From Mesorhizobium sp. B2-1-1 (GTDB lineage: Bacteria; Pseudomonadota; Alphaproteobacteria; Rhizobiales; Rhizobiaceae), in the NCBI RefSeq assembly GCF_006442975.2, contig NZ_CP083954.1:2363501-2427500 (forward strand): 64,000 nucleotides of DNA, given 5' to 3'. Position 1 is the stretch's first letter. Each line of letters opens with the position of its first letter. The notes beneath the pieces are model-generated. The model was not told the origin of the DNA. It worked only from the letters and a program-made list of their open reading frames with translations, and did not search any database. The translations under genes and the position numbers were made by a program. Positions 51,574 through 62,062 of the stretch are shown one piece after another.

Positions 51574-52755
51574 TCACATGGCGCCGATCTCGGACGCCGG
51601 CTGCTGGGACACGGATTGCCGGGATGCCGACCGCTTCAGGATTGTGAGCGGCAGATGGAGAACGAGGGAGGCGTTATCGAAGATGATCTGCCGGGTCTCT
51701 TCGGCTTTGTCTTCGACCGGCATATCTTCGTTCACGATGAGACGGCGCAGCAGGGGGCCGGACCTCAACAGCTTCATCAGTGTTTCCGACGTTGCAAAGC
51801 CGCTGTGGCCGCCGCCGTCCACGTCGGAAATGTCGATAACCTGAATGTCCTTTTTCTGGAGGAGCGGGATATCGAAGCCACTGCCGACTCGTGGCTGGCC
51901 ACCTGCAATGCGCCGCGACAGGCTCAAGGCGCGATCTCGCCGAGAGACAACGATCGTGAAGGGGTGCGGCAGTTGGGGTATGTCCCTGACTTGGCTGCTG
52001 AAGACATCTGGATCGATATCGGGCGCGGCAAGCAAGACGCCGCGGATTCTTGAGGTCACCGCCGCCTTACCTTGCAATACAAGGGTGCGAAGCGCCTCCA
52101 TTACGACATACGCGCCCATGGAATGGCCGACGATGAAAACACCGCTAGCGTTCGATCGAGCTGCGATTTCGATCGTTTCGGCCAAGCCGTCCCGCGCCTG
52201 GAGAGCGCTATCGCGATCGAAAAGATAGGCGCCGATAGATCCCGCCGACGCCCAGGAGAAATGAACCGGAACCGAGGAGATGCGGTAGTCGTGGACGACT
52301 TGGGCATTACGAAACAGGCCTTCGGCAAAATTGTTGTTGTAGCCGTGCACGAAGATAAACACCTCGCGCTCCGAAGGCGGACGCTTCGCCAGCATACCGT
52401 TTAACCGACCTGCGAAGGATGCTCTGTTCTCGAAGCGGACAAGATCACGAGCGGAAAAATGGCGCTTCGGATCGGGTGATGTCGATGACGTCTCGACGGT
52501 GCCCGGCCGGTGTGTGGCCGGCACGACGACAGTCAACTGCGAAAAGCTCAATATCGGGGAACGATCCCGCGAATAGGGCGGTTCGGAGATAGGCGATCTT
52601 GTGCGCGTGGTGGCGATCAGGAAGGAAATGGCCGACATTTCGTTGCTAATTTGTACAGGCGAGGCAAGGCCCGTCACGGCTCTTGGACCGGCGCAGCTTT
52701 GCACCAGCAACGCCAGCGAGATAACCAACACAAATCGTCCTGCGGGGTTCTGCAT
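51574..52755 (-). CDS. Alpha/beta-hydrolase lipoprotein (DUF900-like)
   Basis: The 393-residue protein has a signal peptide and lipobox (ALLVQSCAG). The hydrolase domain carries FVHGYNNNFAEGLFR (oxyanion region near residue 140) and the nucleophile elbow GHSMGAYVVMEAL with Ser. Asp and His of the triad probably lie in LLRRDRALS-like and VDGGGHSGF stretches. Such DUF900 proteins are putative esterases or lipases anchored in the outer or inner membrane. ATG 52755. The neighbour upstream (META-domain protein) is also exported. Confidence 0.87.
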   Translation of the reverse strand: MQNPAGRFVLVISLALLVQSCAGPRAVTGLASPVQISNEMSAISFLIATTRTRSPISEPPYSRDRSPILSFSQLTVVVPATHRPGTVETSSTSPDPKRHFSARDLVRFENRASFAGRLNGMLAKRPPSEREVFIFVHGYNNNFAEGLFRNAQVVHDYRISSVPVHFSWASAGSIGAYLFDRDSALQARDGLAETIEIAARSNASGVFIVGHSMGAYVVMEALRTLVLQGKAAVTSRIRGVLLAAPDIDPDVFSSQVRDIPQLPHPFTIVVSRRDRALSLSRRIAGGQPRVGSGFDIPLLQKKDIQVIDISDVDGGGHSGFATSETLMKLLRSGPLLRRLIVNEDMPVEDKAEETRQIIFDNASLVLHLPLTILKRSASRQSVSQQPASEIGAM

Positions 52756-52773
52756 GCTGCTGGCCGCGCCGGC

Positions 52774-53481
52774 TTATCTTCGTAAACTCACCAGCCTTTG
52801 GCCATCCTTGTCCAACAGTTGCACTCGTCCTGTCTGTGGGGCTTCAAAGCGACGGACGGACCCGAGTGCCTCCAGAAGATTGCGCTCTTGATCCATGAGG
52901 GGTTGATCGCAGATCATCCTGGACGAGCCGGTTTCCGAGATCGTCAGCGCTTCTCCGGTCAAGGCGAAGCCGCCAAAGAACCGATTGCACGAACCATTCC
53001 CATGGATGCGTCCGTCCGGCTCGAAGGCAAGGGTGGGTTTCGAACCCGCGACCGTGGTTTCTTCTCGAATCTCGTCCACGAGCCAATCTCCGTGAAGGAG
53101 GTCGCCCGGCTCTCCGGCGCAGCCTTCAAATTTCCGGTCGCCAAGGATGACGGTCGCGGTTTGGGGGTATGGCATTCCGCTCATGATATCGACGCATATT
53201 TTGGCAGCGATGGTCAGCGCGAGTTGCCGGCCGTCTACCGTCGCCAGATAGGTGTCGGCGTCGCCTTGCCTTGTGGGGCGCGGAGCCGGCTGAACTGTGA
53301 AGGTCTCGCCCCCTAAGGCATTAAAGCTGAGCGCGGTGTCCGAGATCCTAATTTGCCAACCGGGTTCGTTGCCGCGTGCAGCCAACGAGGCAGCCTCCGC
53401 ATTGCTCGTTGCGGTGGCGTACAGCGACAACACCGCGAGCGAAGCGGCCAACGGCAAGGATGAGCAGGACTCTGGACTCAC
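52774..53481 (-). CDS. Exported META-domain protein
   Basis: The 235-residue protein has a signal peptide (AASLAVLSLYATATSNAEAA). Its middle part (GNEPGWQIRISDTALSFNALGGETF) is like the COG3650 lipoproteins of heat-shock loci. The C-terminal META domain (residues about 135-235: LVDEIREETTVAGSKPTLAFEPDG, GNGSCNRFFGGF, MICDQPLMDQERNLLEAL) has the conserved GxxGCNxF-like core. GTG 53481 is chosen for GGAGG seven bases upstream (CTGGAGGCTGCAACC); longer frames lack a signal. The role is unclear; META proteins occur with motility and stress genes. Confidence 0.83.
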   Translation of the reverse strand: MSPESCSSLPLAASLAVLSLYATATSNAEAASLAARGNEPGWQIRISDTALSFNALGGETFTVQPAPRPTRQGDADTYLATVDGRQLALTIAAKICVDIMSGMPYPQTATVILGDRKFEGCAGEPGDLLHGDWLVDEIREETTVAGSKPTLAFEPDGRIHGNGSCNRFFGGFALTGEALTISETGSSRMICDQPLMDQERNLLEALGSVRRFEAPQTGRVQLLDKDGQRLVSLRR

Positions 53482-53719
53482 GGTTGCAGCCTCCAGACGA
53501 TGCGTCACTGAACTCGAAGGCCGCCCGGAAACCGGCCTCTGGGGGCAACTTCGCCAAATATTGCGCCGAATGTACTTGCATCCGGCCGTCAGTCCATCGT
53601 CACGTTTCGGAGAAGGAGTCCGTTCGGCGAAAAAATGGACGCAAAGCCAAGAATTGAGATTCCAAGAATATAAATGGTTGCCGCGGGCCATTTCGACCGC
53701 CCTTTGGCGAGGACGAACC

Positions 53720-56700
53720 TCAATGTGATGGTTCGATCATATCGAGGCGTTCCGTACGATCTCCCCGACGCCGGGACGACAGATACTCGGTTGCTTTCTG
53801 GACGACAAAATAGACGGAGGGGATGATCAACAGGCCAATAGTCGTAGCCGCGGCCATGCCCCCGAAAATTGTGACGCCAACAGCCCGCCGCGCGCCCGCA
53901 CCGGCGCCAGTCGACACGACAAGAGGAATGATCCCGAGGATGAAGGAAACCGCGGTCATCATGACGGCCCGGAAGCGCTGCTCGGCCCCGATCCGCGCCG
54001 CCTCCATTATGCTTAGTCCCTCATCGCGCCGCTCCTTGGCGAATTCCACGATCAGGATGGCATTCTTCGCCGCCAGCCCGATCAGCAGCACGATGGCGAT
54101 CTGCACGTAGAGGCTGTTCTGCAACCCGAAGACCTTCAATGCCGCTATGGCGCCGAAGAGAGCCGCTCCGAGCGAAAGGGTGACGATCAACGGAAGCGAC
54201 CAGCTCTCGTATTGGGCGACAAGGAAGAGATAGGCAAAGAGGAACGCCAGCGCAAAGACCAGCCCCTCCTGGCCACTGCCGCGGCGCTCTTGAAACGACA
54301 GGCCTGACCACTCGAAGCCATAGCCATTTGGCAACAGCTGGGCCACTGTCTTCTCCATCGCGTCCATGGCGCCGCCGCTGCTGCTTCCAGGTGCGGTAAT
54401 GGCGTTTATGGGAGCGGCGACCGACAGATTGTAACGCTGGATGGCGAATGGCGACAGGATCGTCGTCAACGACGCCAGATTGTTCAAGGGCACCATGGTG
54501 CCGTTCCGGCTACGCACATGCAGGTTCAAGATGTCTTCCGCATGGGCACGGAAATCGGCATCGGCCTGCAGATTGACCTGGAACACGCGGCCATTGAGCG
54601 TAAAATCATTTACGTAGCGCGATCCGAAGGCCGCGCCGATGGTGGAATAGACGTCCGACACGCTTACCCCAAGCGCTTCGGCGCGCGTCCTGTCGACATC
54701 GACATAAACCTGCGGGACATTGGCGCTGAAGGTGGTGGCGGCGCCGCCGAGCTCCGGCAGGTGATTAAAGGCACCGAGTAGGGCGCCGACGACCTGCGCG
54801 ATCTCCTGCGGCGGTTGCCCTTCAAGCGCTTGCAGGCGAAAGTCCAGGCCACCGACCGAGCCGATGCCGGCAATCGCCGGCGGAGCAAAGACGGCGACGT
54901 TCGCGCCCGGGATTTGGGAGAACTTCATCCGCAGCGCCTGCAGGATGCCGGCTAGCTGCAGTTCGCTGGACGTGCGCTCGTCCCAGGGCTTCAGCGCCGC
55001 GACTGCCATTGCGCCGCTCGGCGAACTCGTCGACTGAAGGATGCTGAACCCCGCAACCGTGATGACGTCTTGCACGCCTCCGGTGTCGGTCAGAATCTTG
55101 CGCACGTCCTCCACGATGGCTTTCGTGCGGTCGAGCGAAGCGGCATTGGGCAACTGGATGTCGACGAACAGCGCGCCTTGGTCCTCGTCGGGCAGGAAAG
55201 TCGACGGTAGCCCGGTGAAGATCAGATAGGCGATGGCAAAACAGGCAAGCAATCCCGCCACCGGCACGTACCAATGCCGCACCAGAAACCCGACGAGGCG
55301 TCCATAGCCGTCTCGCGTCTCGTTCATGAATGCCGTGAACCAGGCCAACGGGCCACGCTTGAAATGGCCCATATCGCGCCGCAAAAGCAGTGCGGCCAGC
55401 GCCGGGCTCAGGGTCAATCCGACAAAGGAAGAAATCACCAGGGCCGAAGACAGCGTCACGGCGAACTGCCGGTAGAGCTGGCCGCCTATGCCGCCGAGAA
55501 ACGCAGTCGGCGTCACCACGGCAAGCAGCACCAAGGTCGTGGAAATGATCGGCCCAGTGATCTGGTGCATCGCCTTGCGCGTGGCGTCGGCGACCGCGAT
55601 GTCAGGGGTATCCTCCAGCACATGCTTGACGTTCTCGACGACAAGGATGGCATCGTCCACCACCAGGCCGATCGCCAGCACCAGCGCCAAAAGAGAAATC
55701 ATGTTCAGCGAATAGCCGGCGGCAAACAGCACCGCCAAGGCGCCGAGCATGGAAACCGGGATGGCAAGCGCCGAGATGAACATGGCGCGCCAATCCTGCA
55801 GGAAGACGTAGGTGACTGCGAGAACGATCAGGAACGCTTCAAGCAGGGTTCTGGCCGTCAGCGAGATGCTGGCATTCACGAAGCGGGTCGCATCGTAGAC
55901 GATGTGATACTGCATGCCTTTGGGAAAGCGTGACGAGAGGCGCTCCAGTTCGGCGCGGACCGACGCCGCGGTCTGGATGGCGTTGGCGCCGGGCGACTGG
56001 TTGATCTGCATCATCGCCGAGGCGTGTCCGGCGAAGCTGGCGCTCGAAGCATAGCTTAACGCGCCAAGCTCGAGCCGCGCGATATCGCGCAGGTAGACCT
56101 TGGCCCCCGCCGAGCCCGTGCGCACGACGATGTCCCCGAATTCCTCGACGCTTCTCAGCCGCCCCTGCGCGACCAGAGTGTATTGCAGCTCCGAGCCCTG
56201 CGCCTGCGGGGGGGCGCCGGCCTGTCCGAGCGTCGCCTGGATGTTTTGCCGCTGGATGGCGGCCGAGACATCGTCGGGCGTCAGGCCAAGCGCGTCCATG
56301 CGCTGCGGGTTGAGCCACACCCTCATCGAGTATTCCGAAGCCCCGGCGACCGAAGCCTCGCCGACGCCCCGCACGCGCGATATCGTGTCGGCGACGGTCG
56401 TGGTGATGAAATTCGTGATCGCCAGCGCATCGAGGCTGTCGTCCGGCGAATAGAAAGCGATGCCGAGGATAAAATCCGGCGAGCGGGCACGCACGGAGAC
56501 ACCTTGCTGCGCGACCGCTGCCGGCAGGCGCGAGATCGCCAGCTGAGCGCGGTTCTGCACGTTGATCTGTGCTGTCTCGGGATCGGTTCCGACCTCGAAG
56601 GTCACCGATAGCGTGTATTGGCCGGCATTGGAGCTGGTGGACGACATGTACATCATGTGGTCCACGCCATTGATGGCCGTCTCCAGCGGGCCGCCCACCA

Positions 56701-56881
56701 CGTCGGCGATGACTTCCGCGCTTGCTCCCGGATAGGAGGCCGACACCGTCACCGTTGGAGGGGTGATCTGCGGATACTGCTGTATGGGAAGGGAAAACAC
56801 CGCGATCCCGCCGGCGATCGAAATGATGATCGAGACGACGATCGCGAGCCGGGTGCGGCTGATGAAGAGGTCCGAGATCAT
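53720..56881 (-). CDS. RND-family multidrug efflux permease (HAE1 type)
   Basis: The 1053-residue inner-membrane pump subunit has 12 helices and two large periplasmic loops, with the HAE1 signature at the start ([32 protein letters not shown]). The proton relay AspAsp lies in [21 protein letters not shown], and conserved [16 protein letters not shown] is in helix 11. It works as a trimer, exporting hydrophobic compounds with the adaptor encoded upstream (start overlap by 4 bp). The outer-membrane channel is not in this operon and must be supplied from elsewhere. The substrate is unknown. Confidence 0.95.
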   Translation of the reverse strand: MISDLFISRTRLAIVVSIIISIAGGIAVFSLPIQQYPQITPPTVTVSASYPGASAEVIADVVGGPLETAINGVDHMMYMSSTSSNAGQYTLSVTFEVGTDPETAQINVQNRAQLAISRLPAAVAQQGVSVRARSPDFILGIAFYSPDDSLDALAITNFITTTVADTISRVRGVGEASVAGASEYSMRVWLNPQRMDALGLTPDDVSAAIQRQNIQATLGQAGAPPQAQGSELQYTLVAQGRLRSVEEFGDIVVRTGSAGAKVYLRDIARLELGALSYASSASFAGHASAMMQINQSPGANAIQTAASVRAELERLSSRFPKGMQYHIVYDATRFVNASISLTARTLLEAFLIVLAVTYVFLQDWRAMFISALAIPVSMLGALAVLFAAGYSLNMISLLALVLAIGLVVDDAILVVENVKHVLEDTPDIAVADATRKAMHQITGPIISTTLVLLAVVTPTAFLGGIGGQLYRQFAVTLSSALVISSFVGLTLSPALAALLLRRDMGHFKRGPLAWFTAFMNETRDGYGRLVGFLVRHWYVPVAGLLACFAIAYLIFTGLPSTFLPDEDQGALFVDIQLPNAASLDRTKAIVEDVRKILTDTGGVQDVITVAGFSILQSTSSPSGAMAVAALKPWDERTSSELQLAGILQALRMKFSQIPGANVAVFAPPAIAGIGSVGGLDFRLQALEGQPPQEIAQVVGALLGAFNHLPELGGAATTFSANVPQVYVDVDRTRAEALGVSVSDVYSTIGAAFGSRYVNDFTLNGRVFQVNLQADADFRAHAEDILNLHVRSRNGTMVPLNNLASLTTILSPFAIQRYNLSVAAPINAITAPGSSSGGAMDAMEKTVAQLLPNGYGFEWSGLSFQERRGSGQEGLVFALAFLFAYLFLVAQYESWSLPLIVTLSLGAALFGAIAALKVFGLQNSLYVQIAIVLLIGLAAKNAILIVEFAKERRDEGLSIMEAARIGAEQRFRAVMMTAVSFILGIIPLVVSTGAGAGARRAVGVTIFGGMAAATTIGLLIIPSVYFVVQKATEYLSSRRRGDRTERLDMIEPSH

Positions 56882-58011
56882 GGCGTATCCTCCGCTTCGC
56901 GGGGGTTGACCTGCTGACCATCGGAAACGCGTTGCAGGCCCTCGACGACGATCGTTTCGCCGCCTTCCAATCCGCTCGTCGCCGCCCAGCGATTGTCGAT
57001 GCGCGCACCGGTCGTGATCGCCTGCCTGGTCACGGTATTGTTGTCGTTGAGCACGAAGACGAACTTGCCCTGGCGGTCCTGAAGAACGGACGCCATCGGC
57101 ACCATCGGCAATTTCCTGGCTTCTTCGTCGACGATTGTTAGCCGGACGAACTGGCCAGGCGCCAAAATGTGGTCGGGGTTGGGGAACAGCGCGCGGACAG
57201 CGACGGTACCGGTCTGCTGATTGACCTCGTTGTCGATGAACTGCACCCGCCCCGGCAAAGCAAATTGTGTGCCGTTGGCGAGAGACAGACTCAGGTGGAA
57301 TTTGTTCGCATCGATCTTCTGGCCACCGGCAAGTTTCTGCCTGATGTCGACCAAAGTGCTGTCAGCGATCGAGAATGCGACGCGGATAGGATCGAGTTGT
57401 ACGACGCGCGCCAATGATCCGGAGCCGGGCCCCACGAGATTACCGCGCGTCGCCAGGGAGCGGCCGATGGTGCCATTGATGGGAGACCTGATCTGAGCAT
57501 AGGAAAGATTGAGTTCGGCCGTATTGAGGGCTGCATTGGCGCTTTGAACATCCGCCGCGGCGACATCGAATGCAGCCTGAGCGTCATCCAACGTGGCCTG
57601 AGAAATAGTCCTGCGGCTGAGCAGGTCCCTGGCGCGTGAGAGGCTTTGTCGCGCGGCGTTGCGGGTGGCTTCGGTCCTGGCCACTTGCGCCTGTGCGGAC
57701 ATTACCGCCGCCGACAGTTGATCCGGCTCGATTTCGAAAAGCAGATCGCCCTCCTTCACGCGCTGGCCTTCGGAGAACCTGATCTCCTTGAGCAGGCCGG
57801 ACGCGCGCGCCTGAATGTCGACCGCATCGATCGCCTCGACCTGCGCGTTGTATGTCAGCGGCGCGTTTGCCGGACCGGACTGGACCTTCTGCACGACCAC
57901 TGGCACCGTCGCCGCGGTCTGCGCACGTGCCGCTCCCGCGAAGCCGCCCACGCCGACTAGCAATGCGGCCGCCACGACCCTGGCTCGAAAGTCAAAATTG
58001 CTTTTCATCAT
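56878..58011 (-). CDS. RND efflux periplasmic adaptor (membrane fusion protein)
   Basis: The 377-residue protein has an N-terminal signal/anchor (residues about 10-30), a lipoyl half-motif ([22 protein letters not shown]), an alpha-hairpin of about residues 90-165, and a beta-barrel plus membrane-proximal domain ([41 protein letters not shown]). It bridges the RND permease and an outer-membrane channel. The permease gene's start overlaps this stop. No local repressor of the TetR or MarR type is present, so regulation may be from outside the window. Confidence 0.94.
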   Translation of the reverse strand: MMKSNFDFRARVVAAALLVGVGGFAGAARAQTAATVPVVVQKVQSGPANAPLTYNAQVEAIDAVDIQARASGLLKEIRFSEGQRVKEGDLLFEIEPDQLSAAVMSAQAQVARTEATRNAARQSLSRARDLLSRRTISQATLDDAQAAFDVAAADVQSANAALNTAELNLSYAQIRSPINGTIGRSLATRGNLVGPGSGSLARVVQLDPIRVAFSIADSTLVDIRQKLAGGQKIDANKFHLSLSLANGTQFALPGRVQFIDNEVNQQTGTVAVRALFPNPDHILAPGQFVRLTIVDEEARKLPMVPMASVLQDRQGKFVFVLNDNNTVTRQAITTGARIDNRWAATSGLEGGETIVVEGLQRVSDGQQVNPREAEDTP

Positions 58012-58026
58012 CGTCGGATCCTGCTC

Positions 58027-58608
58027 TCAAGACAAAATCTTCGTCCTGCGCACGCTCAGGGCAATGACGAGATACGCCAGTCCAGCAATCATCATGGAAA
58101 ATCCGGCCACCAAGCCAGTCGGCATCTCCCTGACGATCGGCCACTTCAGCAGTATGGAGAAAGCAGCGAATATGGCCACGATTCCGGAAACGGCGAACCA
58201 ATACCAGCCGCCGACTTTCCTGACTTCAGCGGCGATGATTAATTGAAGAACGCCGTGGACAAATAGTACAAACGCTATGAACAGTGATATTGCGGCCGAT
58301 GCTTTGATAGGATTGAAGTAAATCATGATGCCGCCGATGAGCTCGAAGAAGCCGGTCAGTTCCTGCCACACGAAGCCCACCCAACTTTTGATCCAGAGCG
58401 ATTGGATGACCTTGATGACGCCGACTGCCATCAGGGCCACGGCGAACACGACGTTGGATGCGAAATTGGAAACGCTGGGAACTGCGACTGAAAACACGCC
58501 GCCCGCAAGCAGGAGGAGCCCAAAGAGCAGAAACCTGCGCCACTTGCCCTGCTCGATTTCGGCCCGTTCATATGGCGTTGCAGGTAGGTGATCCGATTTT
58601 TCTGGCAT
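58027..58608 (-). CDS. HdeD/DUF308-family membrane protein
   Basis: The 193-residue protein has six predicted helices in three repeats (LFGLLLLAGGVFSVAVPSVS, FFELIGGIMIYFNPIKAS, GLVAGFSMMIAGLAYLVIALSVR). HdeD contributes to acid resistance in enterics; here it may serve envelope stress. ATG 58608 follows GGGGAC. The gene ends 16 bases before the adaptor start, so the three genes likely share a transcript. Confidence 0.87.
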   Translation of the reverse strand: MPEKSDHLPATPYERAEIEQGKWRRFLLFGLLLLAGGVFSVAVPSVSNFASNVVFAVALMAVGVIKVIQSLWIKSWVGFVWQELTGFFELIGGIMIYFNPIKASAAISLFIAFVLFVHGVLQLIIAAEVRKVGGWYWFAVSGIVAIFAAFSILLKWPIVREMPTGLVAGFSMMIAGLAYLVIALSVRRTKILS

Positions 58609-58874
58609 GTCCCCGTTCCATGCAGGTTCTAAATATCGATCTCGCACCCTGCGGGCAGAGAAGAGAGCCGAGAGCGCTCAATGGAAAGTATCAGGAAGAA
58701 GTCTGCCGGACGGAGCGTCAGGAGCCTGTCTGGTTGCCTCGCGGCGAGATTTCCCGATGACGACGGCTGCCTAGTCGAGATTTTCTCGCGGGCTTGCTTC
58801 GTCAGGACCATGAGGTCGTGCCGGATTAACTGATTGCTGGGAAGTAAAGGCGGCATACGGTTTTCCGCTGACTC

Positions 58875-60317
58875 TCAAAGGGTGCTCTTGTGAAGCCGGC
58901 CGTCCTTCATGATGACGACGAAGTTCTTATGCGGATCCTCGATCAGCCGGATGTCGTCGAGCGGGTTGCCGTCCACGACTAAGAGGTCCGCGAAAGCTCC
59001 TTCTTCGATGACGCCGAGCTTGCCCGGATAAGGGTTGCGCAGATTGGAGAGTGCGAGCAGTTCGGCATTGCCGGAGGTGGCCATCTGCAGGACTTCGGCG
59101 TTCTTGTACCAGTTGGCCAAATGCGTGAGCATCATGCTCTGGCGCGGACCCAACGCAGGCGAGAACAGCACGTCGGAACCCCAGGCCGTCTTGATGCCAT
59201 GCTTGCGAGCAAAGGCATATATCCTCGGCGTCCCTGAGAAAAGCTCCTGGGCGCGGTCGGCGCTAGGTCCCGTCAGCGGGCCGGTGTCCTCCGCCGTCAG
59301 GAAGGGCTGGGTGCTTAGCCATGTGCCCTTCTCGGCGATCATCGCCGCAGTGTCCTCGTCCATCAGATGCGCGTGCTCGATCGACTGCACCCCAGCTGCC
59401 AGCGCGCGTCGTATCGCGCGAGACGTATAGGCGTGCACGGTAACGTAGGTGCTCCAATCCTGTGCCACCTCGACGCCTGCCCGCAGCTCTTCTTCGCTGA
59501 AGGTGACGATGTCCAGCGGACTGCGGGGCGATGATACGCCACCGCCGCCCACCAACTTTATCTGTGACGCGCCTTGGAGAAGCTGCTCCCGGATCCGCAT
59601 CTTCAGGTCGCCGATATCGTCGACGATGGCCGCTCCCCCCAGGAGTTCACCTTTGCTGAGCTTGCCGCCGTCGCGCGGAATCTCGCTTGGCAGGCGAAGA
59701 TCGGCGTGGCCCCCGGAGGTCGTGATCATCGCGCCGGAGGGATAGATGCGCGGGCCAGGGATCAGCCCGGTGTCGATAGCCTGCTTGAAGGAGAAGGAGG
59801 GACCTCCCAGATCGCGTATGGTGGTGAAGCCGCGACTGAGCGTGCGATCCGCCTCGGCGGTGGACGCTGCGAAGATAATCCCCGGGTCGCCGTTAAGCAG
59901 GATGTTGACCGGGACCGCCGCGAAGATCGCATGCCAATGCGCGTCGATGAGCCCTGGCATGAGGACGCCATTGCGGCATTTGATGACGGTGGCGTCCTCC
60001 GGGGGAGGGGCGTTCGTCATATCGATTCCGGAAATCCTGCCGCCCTCCACCAGGATTTGCGCTCCGTCCTTCACCGTACCCGACTTGCCGTCGAATAGCC
60101 GGACTTCGCGAAACAGGATCTTGGAAGGGGGCGCGGCCGTCTGCGCGAAGGACGGCTTTGTCAGCACCCCGGCGATGGCGGCAGCCCCGAAACCGGAGAG
60201 AAAACTACGCCTGGAAAAGGCCTCCAGACGACGAGAGACTCGTTGAAGATCGGGATTGAGACAACCGCAACCAGAACTGTGAACGAGGTGACCGTACTTC
60301 GAGCCTAGCCGCAGCAT
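58875..60317 (-). CDS. Tat-exported amidohydrolase (metal-dependent)
   Basis: The protein is about 480 residues. Twin-Arg signal RRSFLSGFGAAAIAGV lies at residues 36-51, cleavage near FAQ-T. The TIM-barrel amidohydrolase domain carries DAHWH (metal His pair), a carboxylated-Lys candidate in IKLVGGGG, VTVHAYTSR, IEHAHLMDE and the Asp in AWGSDVLF. It resembles imidazolonepropionase-like or Xaa-Pro dipeptidase-type members of the family acting on N-acyl or peptide bonds in the periplasm. The start is uncertain: ATG 60317 gives an unusually long leader. The next upstream gene is 79 bp away on the same strand. Confidence 0.87.
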   Translation of the reverse strand: MLRLGSKYGHLVHSSGCGCLNPDLQRVSRRLEAFSRRSFLSGFGAAAIAGVLTKPSFAQTAAPPSKILFREVRLFDGKSGTVKDGAQILVEGGRISGIDMTNAPPPEDATVIKCRNGVLMPGLIDAHWHAIFAAVPVNILLNGDPGIIFAASTAEADRTLSRGFTTIRDLGGPSFSFKQAIDTGLIPGPRIYPSGAMITTSGGHADLRLPSEIPRDGGKLSKGELLGGAAIVDDIGDLKMRIREQLLQGASQIKLVGGGGVSSPRSPLDIVTFSEEELRAGVEVAQDWSTYVTVHAYTSRAIRRALAAGVQSIEHAHLMDEDTAAMIAEKGTWLSTQPFLTAEDTGPLTGPSADRAQELFSGTPRIYAFARKHGIKTAWGSDVLFSPALGPRQSMMLTHLANWYKNAEVLQMATSGNAELLALSNLRNPYPGKLGVIEEGAFADLLVVDGNPLDDIRLIEDPHKNFVVIMKDGRLHKSTL

Positions 60318-60396
60318 GTCTTTTGCTTTCGGTTGAGCGACACTGACACCTGCCGGACGGCGCTTCGTGTCGCGGTTCTTGTCGTTTCAGGTCCCG

Positions 60397-61590
60397 TTAC
60401 TCGACCAACACATCGCCGCCGACAGGATTGGCGCTGTCAAAGATGAGGAATACGATCGGAGTCCCCGACTCCGCTGTTGCATCGGTCCGCCTGGCGCCGA
60501 CTTCGCCGCCGAGAGGCACGGAGTATTCCGCGACGATTTCCCCGAAGGTGTTCCTTTGGACTGCAACTTTCTGTCCGGGCCGAACGGTCTCATTGAGTTC
60601 GACCAACAATTCGATGAAACCGCCATGCGTCGCGGTGACGGGAAACATGCCGTCCGCGACGAAAACGCTCGAATCCTTGCTGGTTCTGCCGATAGGGCCT
60701 GAAATTATTCCGTGGTGCTTGATGACGTTCATCGTTCCTTCGACGAACAGGGCGATCATGTCGTGATCGAAGATCCGCGGCTTGCCGATCTCGGGCGTGA
60801 AGGCGGGAATGCCGGCATCGATGAGGGCATTGGCGAGAAGACCTCGCTCGCCAAAGTTGTCGAAAATCTGATCGACCGGATAGAGTTCCGCCATCGCCCG
60901 CACTTCGGGGAGATCCATGCGTGCAAGGTGGAACGCCGTCGCGTCCATGCCCGTGGCGGCTGTATGAAAATCGATCCCGTAGTCGAGGTTTGACCGCAGA
61001 AGCCGGTTGAATATCAGGCCGGCGTGGCGCGTCGGCGCGTCGGGAGCGTCCTCGTTGCCAGGGAACAACCGATTGATGTCGATCAGGTCGATCCCGCGCC
61101 CCGAATTCGGCCATCTCCGTTCCATGCCTTCCATTGCGGGGCGCGAAATGTCGAGTACCGCCATCACCGATCCCGACATCGCGGCCGGATCGAGCTCACG
61201 CATTACGGATTGCACGGTTTGAATGGGGCTCATTTCATCGCCATGCACGCCGCTCATCAGCCCCAGTCGTTTGCCTGGGGCTGCCCCCTTGGCGACCATC
61301 ACCGAGACGTACCAGTGCTGGCCCGTCGGCATCTGTACGCCCTGGAAATAAAAGCTGTGCTTGCCTGGTTTCAGATCCGAGATGTCAAGCGAACTGATGA
61401 CCTTCTTTCCGTCGATGACATCGCCGGTATAGACGGTCCCCGACGTCCCTGCGGGAGACGCGCTTGCAGGTGCCGAGCCCGTTTGCGCCTGCGCCGGCCC
61501 GGCCATGAGCGCAGCGGCAGCGCCGATGGTAGCGACCGATGCGATCATGAAGTCGCGACGTCCGAGGCCCTCGCTGGTTTCATGCGCCAT
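60397..61590 (-). CDS. Tat-exported aspartoacylase/succinylglutamate-desuccinylase-like hydrolase
   Basis: The 397-residue protein has a twin-Arg signal (GRRDFMIASVATIG) and the AstE/ASPA zinc carboxypeptidase fold. The zinc site is GVHGDEMS (His and Glu near residue 120) and later IDFHTAATGMDA. The catalytic Glu is in TPEIGKPR or nearby. The family hydrolyses N-acyl amino acids such as N-acetylaspartate. Secretion is unusual for the family. ATG 61590 follows CAGGGA. It is transcribed towards the amidohydrolase, and its promoter region holds a long inverted repeat. Confidence 0.87.
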   Translation of the reverse strand: MAHETSEGLGRRDFMIASVATIGAAAALMAGPAQAQTGSAPASASPAGTSGTVYTGDVIDGKKVISSLDISDLKPGKHSFYFQGVQMPTGQHWYVSVMVAKGAAPGKRLGLMSGVHGDEMSPIQTVQSVMRELDPAAMSGSVMAVLDISRPAMEGMERRWPNSGRGIDLIDINRLFPGNEDAPDAPTRHAGLIFNRLLRSNLDYGIDFHTAATGMDATAFHLARMDLPEVRAMAELYPVDQIFDNFGERGLLANALIDAGIPAFTPEIGKPRIFDHDMIALFVEGTMNVIKHHGIISGPIGRTSKDSSVFVADGMFPVTATHGGFIELLVELNETVRPGQKVAVQRNTFGEIVAEYSVPLGGEVGARRTDATAESGTPIVFLIFDSANPVGGDVLVE

Positions 61591-62062
61591 GGCTGTGTGG
61601 TCCCTGCCGATGAGGATCATGCTGCAGATCTCGCGGTGACGCCTGCGAGGGCGGCTAGATCGTCCTTACCGATTCCCGTTGTGCGCGTGGTATCCGGGCA
61701 TTAGTCCCACAAGACATTTCAGGGAGTACAGCCTCCAACAAGAAAAATGGACTGGTGGTCTATGATTGGGATGCCTTGCATACTGAGTTGAGAGCCACCA
61801 CAACCGGTCTGATAAGCCTCGGATATCACGCAGCCACCTCCACAACTTCCGTCGGGTACAATTAAGCCCAGTTCACGAATTCCTGGTGGATACCTCAAAT
61901 GGGCCAGATGGCATGTTAACGATTGATTAACATGCTTCTATGCTGGTAGTAGACAGGGTATTACATCCACCTTCAACATTGCTTGCCGGAGTTGTATATA
62001 TTAGAATTAACTAATGTTCTTGCAATAACCCCGTGTTGCACCAACAAAGACGGATAGTTGCT
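61591..62062. promoter_or_regulatory. Divergent promoter region, AstE-like gene / AraC paralogue C
   Basis: This 470-bp intergenic region contains promoters for both directions. The stretch 61900-62030 is AT-rich. It includes the inverted repeat described separately. No other coding frame is convincing. Confidence 0.55.
61911..61935. promoter_or_regulatory. 25-bp inverted repeat, candidate operator
   Basis: GCATGTTAA (61911-61919) and TTAACATGC (61927-61935) are perfect 9-bp inverted arms with spacer CGATTGA. The site lies in the AT-rich divergent region, about 130 bp upstream of the AraC start and 320 bp upstream of the AstE-like start. AraC-type proteins usually bind direct repeats, so a different dimeric regulator is also possible. 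Confidence 0.65.

Noticed and set aside
53034..53052. Sequence like a tRNA T-arm (GCGGGTTCGAAACCC on the minus strand)
   Set aside because: It lies inside the META-domain coding sequence in frame with conserved residues, and no acceptor, D-arm or anticodon structure can be built around it.
60397..61590. Interpretation of the AstE-like gene as ectoine EutE
   Set aside because: The fold is shared, but the Tat signal, the distant position from the eutBC-like pair and the neighbouring amidohydrolase argue for a separate periplasmic role.
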